A stretch of 64,000 nt of DNA from WTKG01 sp963735005 (GTDB lineage: Bacteria > Actinomycetota > Actinomycetes > Actinomycetales > Demequinaceae), in contig CAVTJA010000003.1 of the NCBI GenBank assembly GCA_963735005.1, positions 124,001-188,000 of the forward strand, in the 5' to 3' direction. Below the pieces are notes generated by a model. The model was not told the origin of the DNA. It was given only the letters and a program-made list of their open reading frames with translations, and did not search any database. This document shows positions 26,617 to 34,864 of the stretch, in pieces; the stretch's first letter is position 1; the number at the start of each line of letters is the position of its first letter. Both the position numbers and the translations under genes were made by a program.

Positions 26617-27492
26617 TCATCCCTTGACCGCTCCAGCCATGATGCCGGAGATGAGCTGCTTGCCCGCGATGACGAACAGCACGAGCAGCGGTAGCGTCGC
26701 AATCACGGCACCCGCGAGCACGATGGAGTAGTCCACGTAGCGGGCGCTCTGCAGCTGGGACAGCGCCACCTGGAGCGTGGGGTTCTGCGGGACAACCAAC
26801 AGCGGCCACAGGTAGTCGGTCCATGCGGTCATGAAGGTGAACAGCCCGAGGATCGCCATCGCCGGACGCGCGGCGGGGATACCCACGTTCCAGAACACAC
26901 GGATCATGTTGGCACCGTCAACGCGCGCGGCCTCGATGAGCTCGTCGGGGATCACATCGACCAGGTACTGACGCATGAAGAACACGCCGAACGCGGTCAC
27001 CAAGGTGGGCACGATCACGGCACCGAGCGAGCCCGTCCACCCGAACTGCTTCATCAGGATGAATAGCGGGATGATACCCAGCTGGGTAGGAACGGCGGTG
27101 GTCGCTATCACGAACACCATGAGGCCCTCGCGGCCACGGAAGCGGAGCTTCGCGAAGGCGAATCCTGCCAACGTGGAGAATGTGACGACCGAGAAGGTGA
27201 TGACCGATGACACAATCACACTGTTGAGCAGCGCATGCCAGAACGGCACCGTGTCGAAGACTTCCCGCACGTTCACCATGAACTGGCTGCCAGGCAGCAG
27301 CGGCGGCCACTCGGAGGTGATGATGGTGCTGTCGTTCGATCCCACCACGAACGACCACCAGAGCGGGTAGCTCGAGCCGATAAGTAGCGTCGCCAAGAGC
27401 GCGTAGACGAACCAACCCGGGCGCCGTTCGACGCCGGCCAGGTTCTCGCGGCCGCCCTTGCGCTTCTTGTTGCGCGTAACTGTGGTGGTCAT
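26617..27492 (-). CDS. Carbohydrate ABC transporter permease (MalG/CebG-like)
   Basis: 291 aa with six membrane helices. The cytoplasmic EAA loop 'LIEAARVDGANMIRVFWNVGIPAARPA' docks on the ATPase. It ends 'GIMAGAVKG', the standard MalG-type tail. Its start overlaps the stop of the partner permease by ATGA. No ATPase gene is nearby, so a shared MsiK-type ATPase encoded elsewhere is likely, as in other actinobacterial CUT1 systems. Confidence 0.92.
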   Translation of the reverse strand: MTTTVTRNKKRKGGRENLAGVERRPGWFVYALLATLLIGSSYPLWWSFVVGSNDSTIITSEWPPLLPGSQFMVNVREVFDTVPFWHALLNSVIVSSVITFSVVTFSTLAGFAFAKLRFRGREGLMVFVIATTAVPTQLGIIPLFILMKQFGWTGSLGAVIVPTLVTAFGVFFMRQYLVDVIPDELIEAARVDGANMIRVFWNVGIPAARPAMAILGLFTFMTAWTDYLWPLLVVPQNPTLQVALSQLQSARYVDYSIVLAGAVIATLPLLVLFVIAGKQLISGIMAGAVKG

Positions 27493-28616
27493 GACTTCGC
27501 CTCCGGTGTGTCGTTTCCGTCCTGCAACGAGGAAGCCGAGGCAACATTGAGATTGGGGGTCTTGTCCAACTGTGCGGCGGCCCCGCGCTGCGCCTTGAGG
27601 CGCTCAAGGCGCTTGCGCGTACGCCGGGACGCCCGCCTGCCCTCGGCCGAGGCGATGCGGCGGCTCAGCCAGAAGTTGAACGCACCTACCGCGGTGATAA
27701 TGATGAAGAGTAGCCACGCGACGGTCGCCGCGCGCCCGAAGTTCTGGCGGTTGAACGCTAGGTCCCACACGTAAAGCACGGCCGTCTGGTACTCGCGGTG
27801 GGCTCCGCCGGGGATCGAACTCGATGCGTTGAGCAACTTGGGCTCGGTGAAAATCTGGAGGCCACCGATGGTTGCGGTAATGATGACGAAGATCATCGTC
27901 GGGCGGATCGAGGGGATCGTGATCGAGAAGAATCGACGCACGGCTCCGGCTCCGTCGATCGCCGCGGACTCGTAGAGGTCACGCGGCACTGCCTGCATCG
28001 CGGCGAGCAGGATGAGCGCGTTATATCCGGTCCAGCGCCAGTTCACCATCGTCGCGATGGCGAGGTGACCGGGCAGGGTCTCGGACTTCCACATGATCGG
28101 GCCGATCCCGAAGTGCTCGAGGAGGTTGTTTGCGAGCCCGTATTGCTCGGAGAACACGTTCGAGAAGATGAGCGCGACGGCCACCGGGGTGACTACGTAC
28201 GGAAGGATGACGCTGAGGCGCCAGAACGTCTTCGCGCGGAGGTTCCGGTCCAGCACAGCGGCGATGGTAATCGCCGCTATGAGCTGCGGAATCGCTGACA
28301 GCAGGAAGATCGAGAAGGTGTTCCAGATCGAGTTCCAGAACAGCGGGTCTTTGAGTTCGTGGGTGTAGTTCGCGAACCCGACCCAATCCCCAGCGCCCGT
28401 CAGCAGGTTCCAGTCGTTGATGGACACGACGAACGTGTACACCAGCGGGAACATGCCCACGAGCCCAAAGAGGATGAAGAACGGGGAGATGTAGAGGTAG
28501 GGGGAGTACTTGACGTCCCACCTGTTCAGCCGGTGTCGCAGCGATCCAGCGATGGGCGCGAGGCGGTCTGAACTTTTTTGCCGCCGTCGTTGGCGGACTT
28601 TGAGCTCTGATGTCAT
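27489..28616 (-). CDS. Sugar ABC transporter permease (MalF/CebF-like)
   Basis: 375 aa. The core has six membrane helices with the EAA loop 'LYESAAIDGAGAVRRFFSITIPSIRPT'. N- and C-terminal cytoplasmic extensions are longer than usual; the C-terminal about 60 residues are Arg/Ala-rich and then acidic. It is separated from the upstream binding-protein gene by a strong hairpin that probably lowers its expression relative to that gene. Confidence 0.92.
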   Translation of the reverse strand: MTSELKVRQRRRQKSSDRLAPIAGSLRHRLNRWDVKYSPYLYISPFFILFGLVGMFPLVYTFVVSINDWNLLTGAGDWVGFANYTHELKDPLFWNSIWNTFSIFLLSAIPQLIAAITIAAVLDRNLRAKTFWRLSVILPYVVTPVAVALIFSNVFSEQYGLANNLLEHFGIGPIMWKSETLPGHLAIATMVNWRWTGYNALILLAAMQAVPRDLYESAAIDGAGAVRRFFSITIPSIRPTMIFVIITATIGGLQIFTEPKLLNASSSIPGGAHREYQTAVLYVWDLAFNRQNFGRAATVAWLLFIIITAVGAFNFWLSRRIASAEGRRASRRTRKRLERLKAQRGAAAQLDKTPNLNVASASSLQDGNDTPEAKS

Positions 28617-28647
28617 GGGTCCAAGTGGGGTCGAAGGGCCAAGGGAT

Positions 28648-28688
28648 GGGGCTCCCCGAACAACCTTAGCGGCTGTTCGGGGAGCCCC
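28648..28688 (-). terminator. Intercistronic stem-loop between binding-protein and permease genes
   Basis: Perfect 15-nt arms (28648-28662 and 28674-28688) with an 11-nt loop. It sits 21 nt after the binding-protein stop and before the permease start, in the same transcript direction. It likely acts as a partial terminator or mRNA 3'-end stabiliser, giving excess binding protein. Confidence 0.75.
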
Positions 28689-28709
28689 TCCTTATGGTGT
28701 TGCTAAATG

Positions 28710-30056
28710 CTAGTTGTTGACAACCAGCTGGTTCAGCAGGTCGATGGCGTTGTTCCACGCCTTCTCGCCGCTGACCTTGCCGGAGTCGATGTCCTTGATG
28801 GACGGTCCGAAGACCTGGTCCTGGATCACCGAGTCGTCCGGGCCCTTGTACTGAGCGACAACACCCTGCGAGCGAGCTGCAAGCAGCGCACCAATCGGCG
28901 CGTCGTTGAAGAACTTCGTCAGGTCAGATTCGCCGAGAACACCCGGGTCCTGCTGAGCCGCAGGCTCACTCGGGAACGTGCCCGCAGCCTGGAAGGACTT
29001 CACTTCCTGCTCCGGCGCAGTCAGCCACGCAGCAAGCGCAGCAGCCTCAGCCGGGTGCTCGGACGAAGTGGGAACCGTCAGCCACGATCCACCCCAGTTG
29101 GCAGCGCCACCCGGGAAGACGTCGGCAAAGTCCCAACCAGAGGTCGCGTCGCCACCGGCCTGCTCAACCTGGCCCTTGACAACACCGAGCATCCAGCCCG
29201 GGCAGACGAAGGTAGCAAACGAGCCGTCAACGAACGCCTTGCCGCCGCCCCAGTCCCACTGGGACTGGTTGCTCGACAGGCCATCCTTGGCAGCATCCGC
29301 CAGCTGGAGGAACAGACCCTTGAGGGTGTCGTTGCCTTCAACGTTCAGCGAACCGTCGTTCTTGTAGTAACCCTCGGCCTGCTGGTTGACCATGGCTGCC
29401 CAGACGAAGCCGGACTGGTCGTACCAGGCCTTGCCAGTCTTCTTGTGGTAGTCGCGACCGACATCGAAGAACTTCTGCCACGTGGGGCTTCCGCCGTCGA
29501 AGTAGGCCTTGACCTCATCACGGTCCGAGGGGAGCCCTGCAGCAGCAAAGAGCGTGCTGTTGTAGCAAAGACCCTCGGGGCCGATGTCGGTGCCGTAACC
29601 AATGATGCGACCGTTCGGGTCAGTTGCCTGGCCCACCTTCCAGTCGAGCCACCGGTCAGAAATGTCAGACGCGCCGTAGTCACGGAGGTCCGTGAACGAG
29701 TCCGACACCTGCATCACCTTGGAGCGCCAGCCTTCTTCGATTGCCTGAATGTCAGGCAGTCCTGCGCCGGCGGCCTGCTTGGTCTGCCAGTCCGTAAGCG
29801 CGTTACCACCGGTGTCGATGTTGGTGGCCTCGATCTTGATGTTCGGGTGCATCGCCATGTACTCGTCGTACAGACCGTCAAGGCCCATAGTTCCGAACGT
29901 GGTGATGGTCAACGTGATCGGCTCTGTAGTCTCCATTGCCGTCGTCGTTGTCGTCGAGCTCGGGGTCGGGTCTGAAGAACAACCCGACGCGACGAGCGCG
30001 ATACCCGCAACACCGGCGAACGTAGCGATCGCCTTCGTGCGTAGTGAATACCTCAC
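28710..30056 (-). CDS. Extracellular sugar-binding lipoprotein, cello-oligosaccharide (CebE-like) type
   Basis: 448 aa from the GTG at 30056, which sits 5 nt after AAAGGAG; the GTG at 30062 would overlap that site. The lipobox is ALVASGC, followed by an acidic Thr-rich linker. The family-1 binding-protein fold shows 'IIGYGTDIGPEGLCYNSTLF' and many aromatic residues for sugar stacking. That motif and the CelR-type operators point to cellobiose or cello-oligosaccharides; the ligand is inference. Confidence 0.9.
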   Translation of the reverse strand: MRYSLRTKAIATFAGVAGIALVASGCSSDPTPSSTTTTTAMETTEPITLTITTFGTMGLDGLYDEYMAMHPNIKIEATNIDTGGNALTDWQTKQAAGAGLPDIQAIEEGWRSKVMQVSDSFTDLRDYGASDISDRWLDWKVGQATDPNGRIIGYGTDIGPEGLCYNSTLFAAAGLPSDRDEVKAYFDGGSPTWQKFFDVGRDYHKKTGKAWYDQSGFVWAAMVNQQAEGYYKNDGSLNVEGNDTLKGLFLQLADAAKDGLSSNQSQWDWGGGKAFVDGSFATFVCPGWMLGVVKGQVEQAGGDATSGWDFADVFPGGAANWGGSWLTVPTSSEHPAEAAALAAWLTAPEQEVKSFQAAGTFPSEPAAQQDPGVLGESDLTKFFNDAPIGALLAARSQGVVAQYKGPDDSVIQDQVFGPSIKDIDSGKVSGEKAWNNAIDLLNQLVVNN

Positions 30057-30114
30057 GGTCACTCCTTTGTGTGCGTGGTTATGGTGCTGCCTTGGGAACC
30101 CGGCTCAAGAACCT

Positions 30115-30128
30115 TGAGAGCGCTCCCA
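30115..30128. promoter_or_regulatory. CelR-type operator, promoter-proximal
   Basis: TGAGAGCGCTCCCA matches the CelR motif TGGGAGCGCTCCCA at 13 of 14 positions. It lies just downstream of the -10 element of the binding-protein promoter, where a bound repressor would block initiation. Confidence 0.75.
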
Positions 30129-30140
30129 CGACATTTGTTG

Positions 30141-30169
30141 ACACTAGGAGCCGCCGGGGTCGTTGTCAA
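30141..30169 (-). promoter_or_regulatory. Promoter of the sugar ABC transporter operon
   Basis: On the minus strand: -35 TTGACA (30164-30169), a 17-nt spacer, and -10 TAGTGT (30141-30146). The -35 is a perfect sigma-70 hexamer. Operators flank it at 30115-30128 and 30225-30238. Confidence 0.7.
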
Positions 30170-30224
30170 CACGATCGCGCCGTGCGTGGCCCAAGTGTGT
30201 CCAACCGTTACCGAAAAGAGACTT

Positions 30225-30238
30225 TGGGAGCGCTCCCG
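30225..30238. promoter_or_regulatory. CelR-type operator, distal
   Basis: TGGGAGCGCTCCCG matches the CelR motif at 13 of 14 positions and contains a perfect 12-bp palindrome (30226-30237). It lies 110 bp (centre to centre) from the other operator and 91 nt upstream of the divergent RNB-domain gene, so it could also affect that gene. Confidence 0.75.
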
Positions 30239-30328
30239 CACCTACCCAAAGGGGAGGAAACAGGGGCGATCGGGACGGCGCATTCGAGACGTCGTGAGCA
30301 GGCTTCGGGGCCGCCTAGGCTTCTCAAC

Positions 30329-31783
30329 ATGTACGTCCGCAGGCATATCGCTGCCACGCCCCTCGCATCCCTTGAGCCGGTCTTCGCCAGCATCCGCTCA
30401 GACGCGGGCGTGCGCGACGGTTACAACCGGGAGGCGTACTTCGAGGCAGAGCACGGCGACCGGCAGGACGAACTCGCGCACATCGTGGACGCCCGGGAGG
30501 ATCTCACCGCGATACCGCTGGCGACCATCGACCCGCTCGGCAGCCGCGACCTGGATCAGGCGGTCGCCATCGAGACCGACGGCGCAGGGCACGTGGTCCA
30601 CTACGCGATCGCCGACGTCGCCGCGCACGTCGTCCCCGGCGGGGCGCTCGACGCCGACACGCGCCAACGGGTCGAAACCGTCTATTGCCCCGATCGCCGC
30701 ATCGGCCTTCACCCGCCGACGATGTCGGAGGGCTACGCGTCGCTGCTTCCGGACGCGCGGCGCAAGGCGGTGGTATGGACGCTGTCCGTCGGCGCTGACG
30801 GAGAGCTGACAAACATCGTCGTCAGGCGGGCCTGGGTCCGCAGCCGCGCGCAGTACGCCTACACGCAGCTGCACGAGCAGCCGCCTGCGGATGCCGCGGC
30901 ACTATTGACGATGCTCGCAGAGGTGGGCGAGCGGCGGCGCGCGTTGGCGCGACGTAGGGGAGCGGTGACACTTCCCAAGCCCAGCCAGGAGACGCGTGTC
31001 GAGGGGCAACGCGTGACGCTCGAGTTCCGCGCCGGCTTGCCCATCGAGGACGACAACGCGCAAATCTCGCTGATGACGGGCGAGGCCGCGGCAACGCTGA
31101 TGCTCGAGGCGGGAGCGGGGATCCTGCGCACCATGCCGCCCGCGAGCGACACGTCTGTTCGCAGGCTCCGCCACCAGGCGAAGGCGCTCGGCGTCGCGTG
31201 GGCGGAAGACCAGAGCTACAGCGAGATGCTTGACGGCCTCGAAAAGGGTGCGCCCGCCACCGCGGCGTTCCTCACGCAAGCGGTGACGCTGTTCCGCGGC
31301 GCCCGCTGGGAGGCGTTCGACGACTCGGACCCGGAGCTGCCGCGTCCCGACACGCTCACGCACGGCGCGCTCGGGGTGCCGTATGCGCACGTCACAGCGC
31401 CGCTGCGTCGGCTCGTGGACCGGTACGGCACCGAGGTCTGCGTCGCACACGCCGCGAAGCGGGCGGTCCCGCAATGGGTGCGCGACGCGTTGCCGTGGAT
31501 CGGCCAGGACATGGCGCGCGGCGTCCACGTCAACAAGAACGTCGACCGAGCGTGCATCGACGCGGTTGAGTCGGCGATGCTGTCCGACTTTGTGGGCGAC
31601 GACTTCGACGGTGTCGGTCTCGACGACAACACGGTTCAGTTGAGCGACCCTGCGATCATCGCGAAGTGCGAGGGCGACGTAGCGCCCGGCATCAAGCAGC
31701 GAGTGCGGCTGATCAGCGCGCGCCCCGAGGCCGGCCCCATCTTTACCGTCGCCTCACGACCCGGCCGCGTGAATATGCGGTGA
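30329..31783 (+). CDS. RNB-domain ribonuclease (RNase II/R family)
   Basis: 484 aa from ATG 30329. The catalytic Asp cluster is 'DPLGSRDLDQAVAIE', followed by 'YAIADVAAHVVPGGALD' and the 'RVETVYCPDRRIGLHPP' strand typical of RNB. It lacks the N-terminal cold-shock domains and C-terminal S1 domain of RNase R, as in the short actinobacterial RNB proteins. It is expected to be a 3'-5' exoribonuclease. Divergent from the sugar transporter. Confidence 0.88.
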   Translation: MYVRRHIAATPLASLEPVFASIRSDAGVRDGYNREAYFEAEHGDRQDELAHIVDAREDLTAIPLATIDPLGSRDLDQAVAIETDGAGHVVHYAIADVAAHVVPGGALDADTRQRVETVYCPDRRIGLHPPTMSEGYASLLPDARRKAVVWTLSVGADGELTNIVVRRAWVRSRAQYAYTQLHEQPPADAAALLTMLAEVGERRRALARRRGAVTLPKPSQETRVEGQRVTLEFRAGLPIEDDNAQISLMTGEAAATLMLEAGAGILRTMPPASDTSVRRLRHQAKALGVAWAEDQSYSEMLDGLEKGAPATAAFLTQAVTLFRGARWEAFDDSDPELPRPDTLTHGALGVPYAHVTAPLRRLVDRYGTEVCVAHAAKRAVPQWVRDALPWIGQDMARGVHVNKNVDRACIDAVESAMLSDFVGDDFDGVGLDDNTVQLSDPAIIAKCEGDVAPGIKQRVRLISARPEAGPIFTVASRPGRVNMR

Positions 31784-31825
31784 ACGCGCGCGCCCGATCG
31801 GCTCGCGGGTTCTATGCTCGGCGGC

Positions 31826-32245
31826 ATGAGCGTTTCACTGCCGTCCGTCATGTTCGTGTGCGTCCACAACGCCGGCCGATCTCAGATGGCGGCGGGCTTC
31901 CTGCGCGCCATGGCTGGCGACCGCGTTGAGGTACGTTCCGCGGGCTCCGCGCCAGGCGACAAGATCAATCCGGTCGCTGCCGAGGCGATGGCCGAGCTCG
32001 GCATCGACATCACCGGCAACGAGCCCCGGATTCTGACTCCCGAGGACGTGCTGGCGTCCGACGTTGTTATCACCATGGGCTGCGGAGACGCCTGCCCCTT
32101 CTATCCAGGCAAGCGGTACGAGGACTGGAAGCTCGACGACCCGGCGGGCCAGGGCATCGACGCGGTCCGCCCTATTCGCGACGACATCCGCGCGCGGATT
32201 GAGGAATTGCTCCGGTCGCTCGGCATCGAGCCCGCCGCAATCTAG
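31826..32245 (+). CDS. Arsenate reductase, low-molecular-weight phosphatase fold (ArsC)
   Basis: 139 aa. The P-loop CVHNAGRS starts at C12 with R18. The later 'VITMGCGDACPFYPGKRYEDWKLDDPAGQ' and 'VRPIRDDIRARIEELL' match actinobacterial arsenate reductases, several of which use mycothiol/mycoredoxin as reductant. It converts arsenate to arsenite for export; no arsB/acr3 pump is nearby. A phosphotyrosine phosphatase role is less likely given 'GCGDACP'. Confidence 0.88.
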   Translation: MSVSLPSVMFVCVHNAGRSQMAAGFLRAMAGDRVEVRSAGSAPGDKINPVAAEAMAELGIDITGNEPRILTPEDVLASDVVITMGCGDACPFYPGKRYEDWKLDDPAGQGIDAVRPIRDDIRARIEELLRSLGIEPAAI

Positions 32246-32269
32246 ACGGCATCGCGGTACCGTGGCCGC

Positions 32270-33070
32270 ATGACAAGTGCACCGCGCGTAGCCGCGTTCG
32301 TGTGCCTCGTTGCGGCCCTCGCCGCGTGCACCGCCCCCAATCCCGGGCCGGCCGCCACGCCGTCGCCCACGGCCCGCGACTCGTCGTCCGTGGCGCCCGC
32401 TTCGATCGCCGGCGAGAACGTCCACTTCGTGGTCGACGACTTCAAGGGAATGATCGTCGAGGACGACGCTCCGGCTGGACTCACGATGGACGCCTTCTGG
32501 CTCGACAGCCCGGTCGCAGACGAGGCCCCGGACACCGTCGCGTACTTCGACCCCACCGCCTTCGACCGGCCTGAGTGCGCGCAGCACCCCATGCTGCTGG
32601 AGCTGGTGCAGCCGTCAGACGACGCCTCCGCGACGGACGGATCGATCATGTATTGGTTCGAATACGGCGTGGTCCTTGGGGACTCGTGGACCACAGCGGC
32701 GATCGTGTCCGCGCGGTTGTTCGCCACGCCAGCGGAGGCCTCGGCCTACCTCCAGGACGGCCGAGACGCGATCAAGACGTGCGCGGGCGGCTACAGCTTC
32801 ACGTCGGACGACGGCCAGGTGTGGACCGTCGCGAGCGTGTCGCCCGGGGTCCGGCCCGACGGCTATCCCGACGACGTCGCGGTGATGGAGTCCGAGACCG
32901 CCTTCGCGGGACAGGACCTCACCACCAACAGCGCGTTCCTCCAGTACGGGAACGTCGTGGTCGCCATCCGGCTCGACGAGTCGCCCGCGATCGTCCAGCC
33001 GCCAAGCCGTCTCGACGACATTGGCACGATGATCGCGAATCACCTGATGGAACGCGGCGACGATGGCTAA
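32270..33070 (+). CDS. Hypothetical lipoprotein
   Basis: 266 aa with lipobox ALAAC followed by a Pro/Thr/Ser linker. The globular part contains two possible disulfide cysteines ('RPECAQHPM', 'IKTCAGGYSF') and ends in a helix. This resembles the extracellular sensor-like domains found in actinobacterial lipoproteins and PknH-type kinases, but I cannot assign it firmly. Its stop overlaps the next start by 8 nt, linking it to the phospholipid synthase gene. Confidence 0.7.
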   Translation: MTSAPRVAAFVCLVAALAACTAPNPGPAATPSPTARDSSSVAPASIAGENVHFVVDDFKGMIVEDDAPAGLTMDAFWLDSPVADEAPDTVAYFDPTAFDRPECAQHPMLLELVQPSDDASATDGSIMYWFEYGVVLGDSWTTAAIVSARLFATPAEASAYLQDGRDAIKTCAGGYSFTSDDGQVWTVASVSPGVRPDGYPDDVAVMESETAFAGQDLTTNSAFLQYGNVVVAIRLDESPAIVQPPSRLDDIGTMIANHLMERGDDG

Positions 33071-33635
33071 ACCGGAAGCCGTGGACGAGCATGTGAGCAC
33101 GCGCGTGTGGACCGCACCGAACGTCATTTCGATGATTCGCATCGTCCTCATTGGCGTGTTCGTGTGGCTGCTGGTGTCGGAGCGCGACGCGTGGGCTATC
33201 ACGGCTCTCGCGGCCGCGGGCGTGAGCGACTTCCTCGACGGGTTCCTCGCCAGGCGCCTCGGCCAGGTCACCGCGCTCGGGCGCATCCTCGACCCGGCGG
33301 CCGACCGGCTGCTGACGGTGGCGGTCGCGGTGGGCCTTGGCATCCGGGGCATCGTGCCGTGGGCGCTGATCGCGGTGCTGCTCGCACGCGACGCGCTGGT
33401 GGGCGCCGCCCTGCTATGGGGGCGCAACCGCGGCGCCCCCGCGCCCCAGGTCACGTTCATCGGCAAGGCAGCCACGGCGGGCCTCTACGTCTTCCTGCCT
33501 CTGTCATATCTCGCGTTCGAGCGGTGGCACGTGGTGTGGCAGGTGGCCATCGCGGGCGCGGTGTTATCCACCGCCGCCTACTGGCTTTCCGGGCTTGGCT
33601 ACGTTGCGGCGGTGCGGCGTTCCGCGCAACCATAG
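33063..33635 (+). CDS. CDP-alcohol phosphatidyltransferase (PgsA-like)
   Basis: 190 aa with six predicted membrane helices. The full CDP-alcohol phosphotransferase motif DxxDGxxARxxGxxxxxGxxxDxxxD is present ('SDFLDGFLARRLGQ', 'GRILDPAADRLL'). It makes a phospholipid from CDP-diacylglycerol, probably phosphatidylglycerophosphate or cardiolipin. In Mycobacterium, pgsA2 lies a few genes from garA, so the grouping with the FHA and MerR genes downstream is partly conserved. Confidence 0.9.
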   Translation: MAKPEAVDEHVSTRVWTAPNVISMIRIVLIGVFVWLLVSERDAWAITALAAAGVSDFLDGFLARRLGQVTALGRILDPAADRLLTVAVAVGLGIRGIVPWALIAVLLARDALVGAALLWGRNRGAPAPQVTFIGKAATAGLYVFLPLSYLAFERWHVVWQVAIAGAVLSTAAYWLSGLGYVAAVRRSAQP

Positions 33636-33690
33636 AGCGACGTCGGCCGTGGGGCCTAGACTGTTGTGAACGAACCACGAGGGGGTGGAC

Positions 33691-34110
33691 ATGAACGACG
33701 ACGAAAAGCCAGTTGAGCAGACGCTGTCGGTGGATTCTCCAATCCACGCCGAAGAGTTTGCGCCTCACCGCCTGTCCGAACAGGACCAGGCCGCGGTCGA
33801 CGCCTTGCCTGCCGGTTCCGCGCTGTTGATCGTGCACCACGGGCCCAACCAGGGCGCGCGCTTCCTGCTCGATGTGCCCGTCACGACAGCTGGCCGGAAC
33901 GTCGAGGGCGACATCTTTCTTGACGACGTCACGGTGTCGCGCGAGCACGTCCGCTTCGAACGCGAGGACGGCGACTTCTACGTCCGCGACGCCGGCTCCC
34001 TCAATGGCACCTACGTCAACCACGACCGCGTGGTCTCGCACAAGCTCCAAGAAGGCGACGAGGTCCATATCGGCAAGTACCGCCTGACGTTCTACCCGGG
34101 CCCACGCTGA
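33691..34110 (+). CDS. FHA domain protein, GarA/OdhI-like
   Basis: 139 aa from ATG 33691 (a GTG at 33685 is possible). The C-terminal FHA domain binds phosphothreonine: 'TAGRNVEGDIFLDDVTVSREHV' and 'GSLNGTYVN'. GarA/OdhI proteins switch TCA-cycle and glutamate enzymes according to phosphorylation of an N-terminal ETTS motif. Here that motif is not visible; the nearest candidate is a single Thr in 'EQTLSVD' (T11). It keeps the garA-to-MerR order seen in mycobacteria. Confidence 0.85.
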   Translation: MNDDEKPVEQTLSVDSPIHAEEFAPHRLSEQDQAAVDALPAGSALLIVHHGPNQGARFLLDVPVTTAGRNVEGDIFLDDVTVSREHVRFEREDGDFYVRDAGSLNGTYVNHDRVVSHKLQEGDEVHIGKYRLTFYPGPR

Positions 34111-34249
34111 CCTTTGCCGTGTGACGCATGTGACACCTGCGACACGCCGGGCGAATAGCTCTCGGAATCTCCCACGCACTTCAGGTTTGCCGCGATAGCC
34201 TTGGACCAACGGCGAGCCCGCGACTCACGCGAGGCGAGAAGGAGGAGCG

Positions 34250-34798
34250 ATGGTGGACGACCAGGGCATCCTCTTTAATGACGGCCTCACCACGCTCGAC
34301 GAGCAGGCCGGCTACCGCGGCCCCACCGCGTGCAAGGCGGCGGGAATCACGTATCGCCAACTCGACTACTGGGCGCGCACCGGACTCGTGGAGCCCACAG
34401 TTCGTAGCGCCACGGGCTCCGGCACGCAACGCCTCTATGGCTTCCGCGACATCCTCGTGCTGCGCGTCGTGAAGCGCCTGCTCGACTCGGGCGTGTCGCT
34501 CCAGCAGATCCGCAGCGCCGTCGAGCACCTGCGCGAACGCGGCGTCGAAGACCTCAGCCGCATCACGCTGATGTCCGACGGCGCGTCCGTCTACGAGTGC
34601 ACTAGCGACGACGAGGTGATCGACCTTGTGCAGGGCGGCCAGGGCGTCTTCGGTATCGCGCTCGGCAAGGTGTGGCGCGAGCTTGAGGGTTCGCTCGCCG
34701 CTTTCCCCGCAGACAAGCCGGACGCCGCGCCCCAGGCAATGCCGGGCGTCGAGGACGAGCTCGCCGCACGCCGCCAGGCGCGTTCCAACGCCTCGTAG
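34250..34798 (+). CDS. MerR-family regulator, Rv1830/ResR(McdR)-like
   Basis: 182 aa, close to Mycobacterium Rv1830 along its length: 'GYRGPTACKAAGITYRQLDYWARTGLV', 'GSGTQRLYGFRDILVLRVVKRLLDSGVSLQQI' and 'LQGGQGVFGIA' (as V-Q-G-G). The N-terminal MerR HTH is followed by a short effector part without metal-binding Cys. In mycobacteria this regulator influences growth, division and antibiotic recovery. The two genes lying between garA and Rv1830 in M. tuberculosis are absent here. Confidence 0.85.
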   Translation: MVDDQGILFNDGLTTLDEQAGYRGPTACKAAGITYRQLDYWARTGLVEPTVRSATGSGTQRLYGFRDILVLRVVKRLLDSGVSLQQIRSAVEHLRERGVEDLSRITLMSDGASVYECTSDDEVIDLVQGGQGVFGIALGKVWRELEGSLAAFPADKPDAAPQAMPGVEDELAARRQARSNAS

Positions 34799-34837
34799 CG
34801 CGCCTTCCTCGCTCCCGCCACGCAGACGGCTAGTATC

Positions 34838-34850
34838 TGACCGTCGGTAA
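34838..34850. promoter_or_regulatory. Candidate TetR operator
   Basis: TGACCGTCGGTAA is a short imperfect palindrome (ACCG-T-CGGT core) 15-27 nt upstream of the TetR-family start, just after a TAGTAT sequence that could be its -10 element. The position fits autoregulation. Confidence 0.4.
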
Positions 34851-34864
34851 CTAAGGCGGTGGAG

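Noticed and set aside
28707..29975. 422-codon plus-strand frame opposite the sugar-binding protein gene
   Set aside because: High-GC antisense shadow; the minus-strand gene has lipobox, SD and family motifs.
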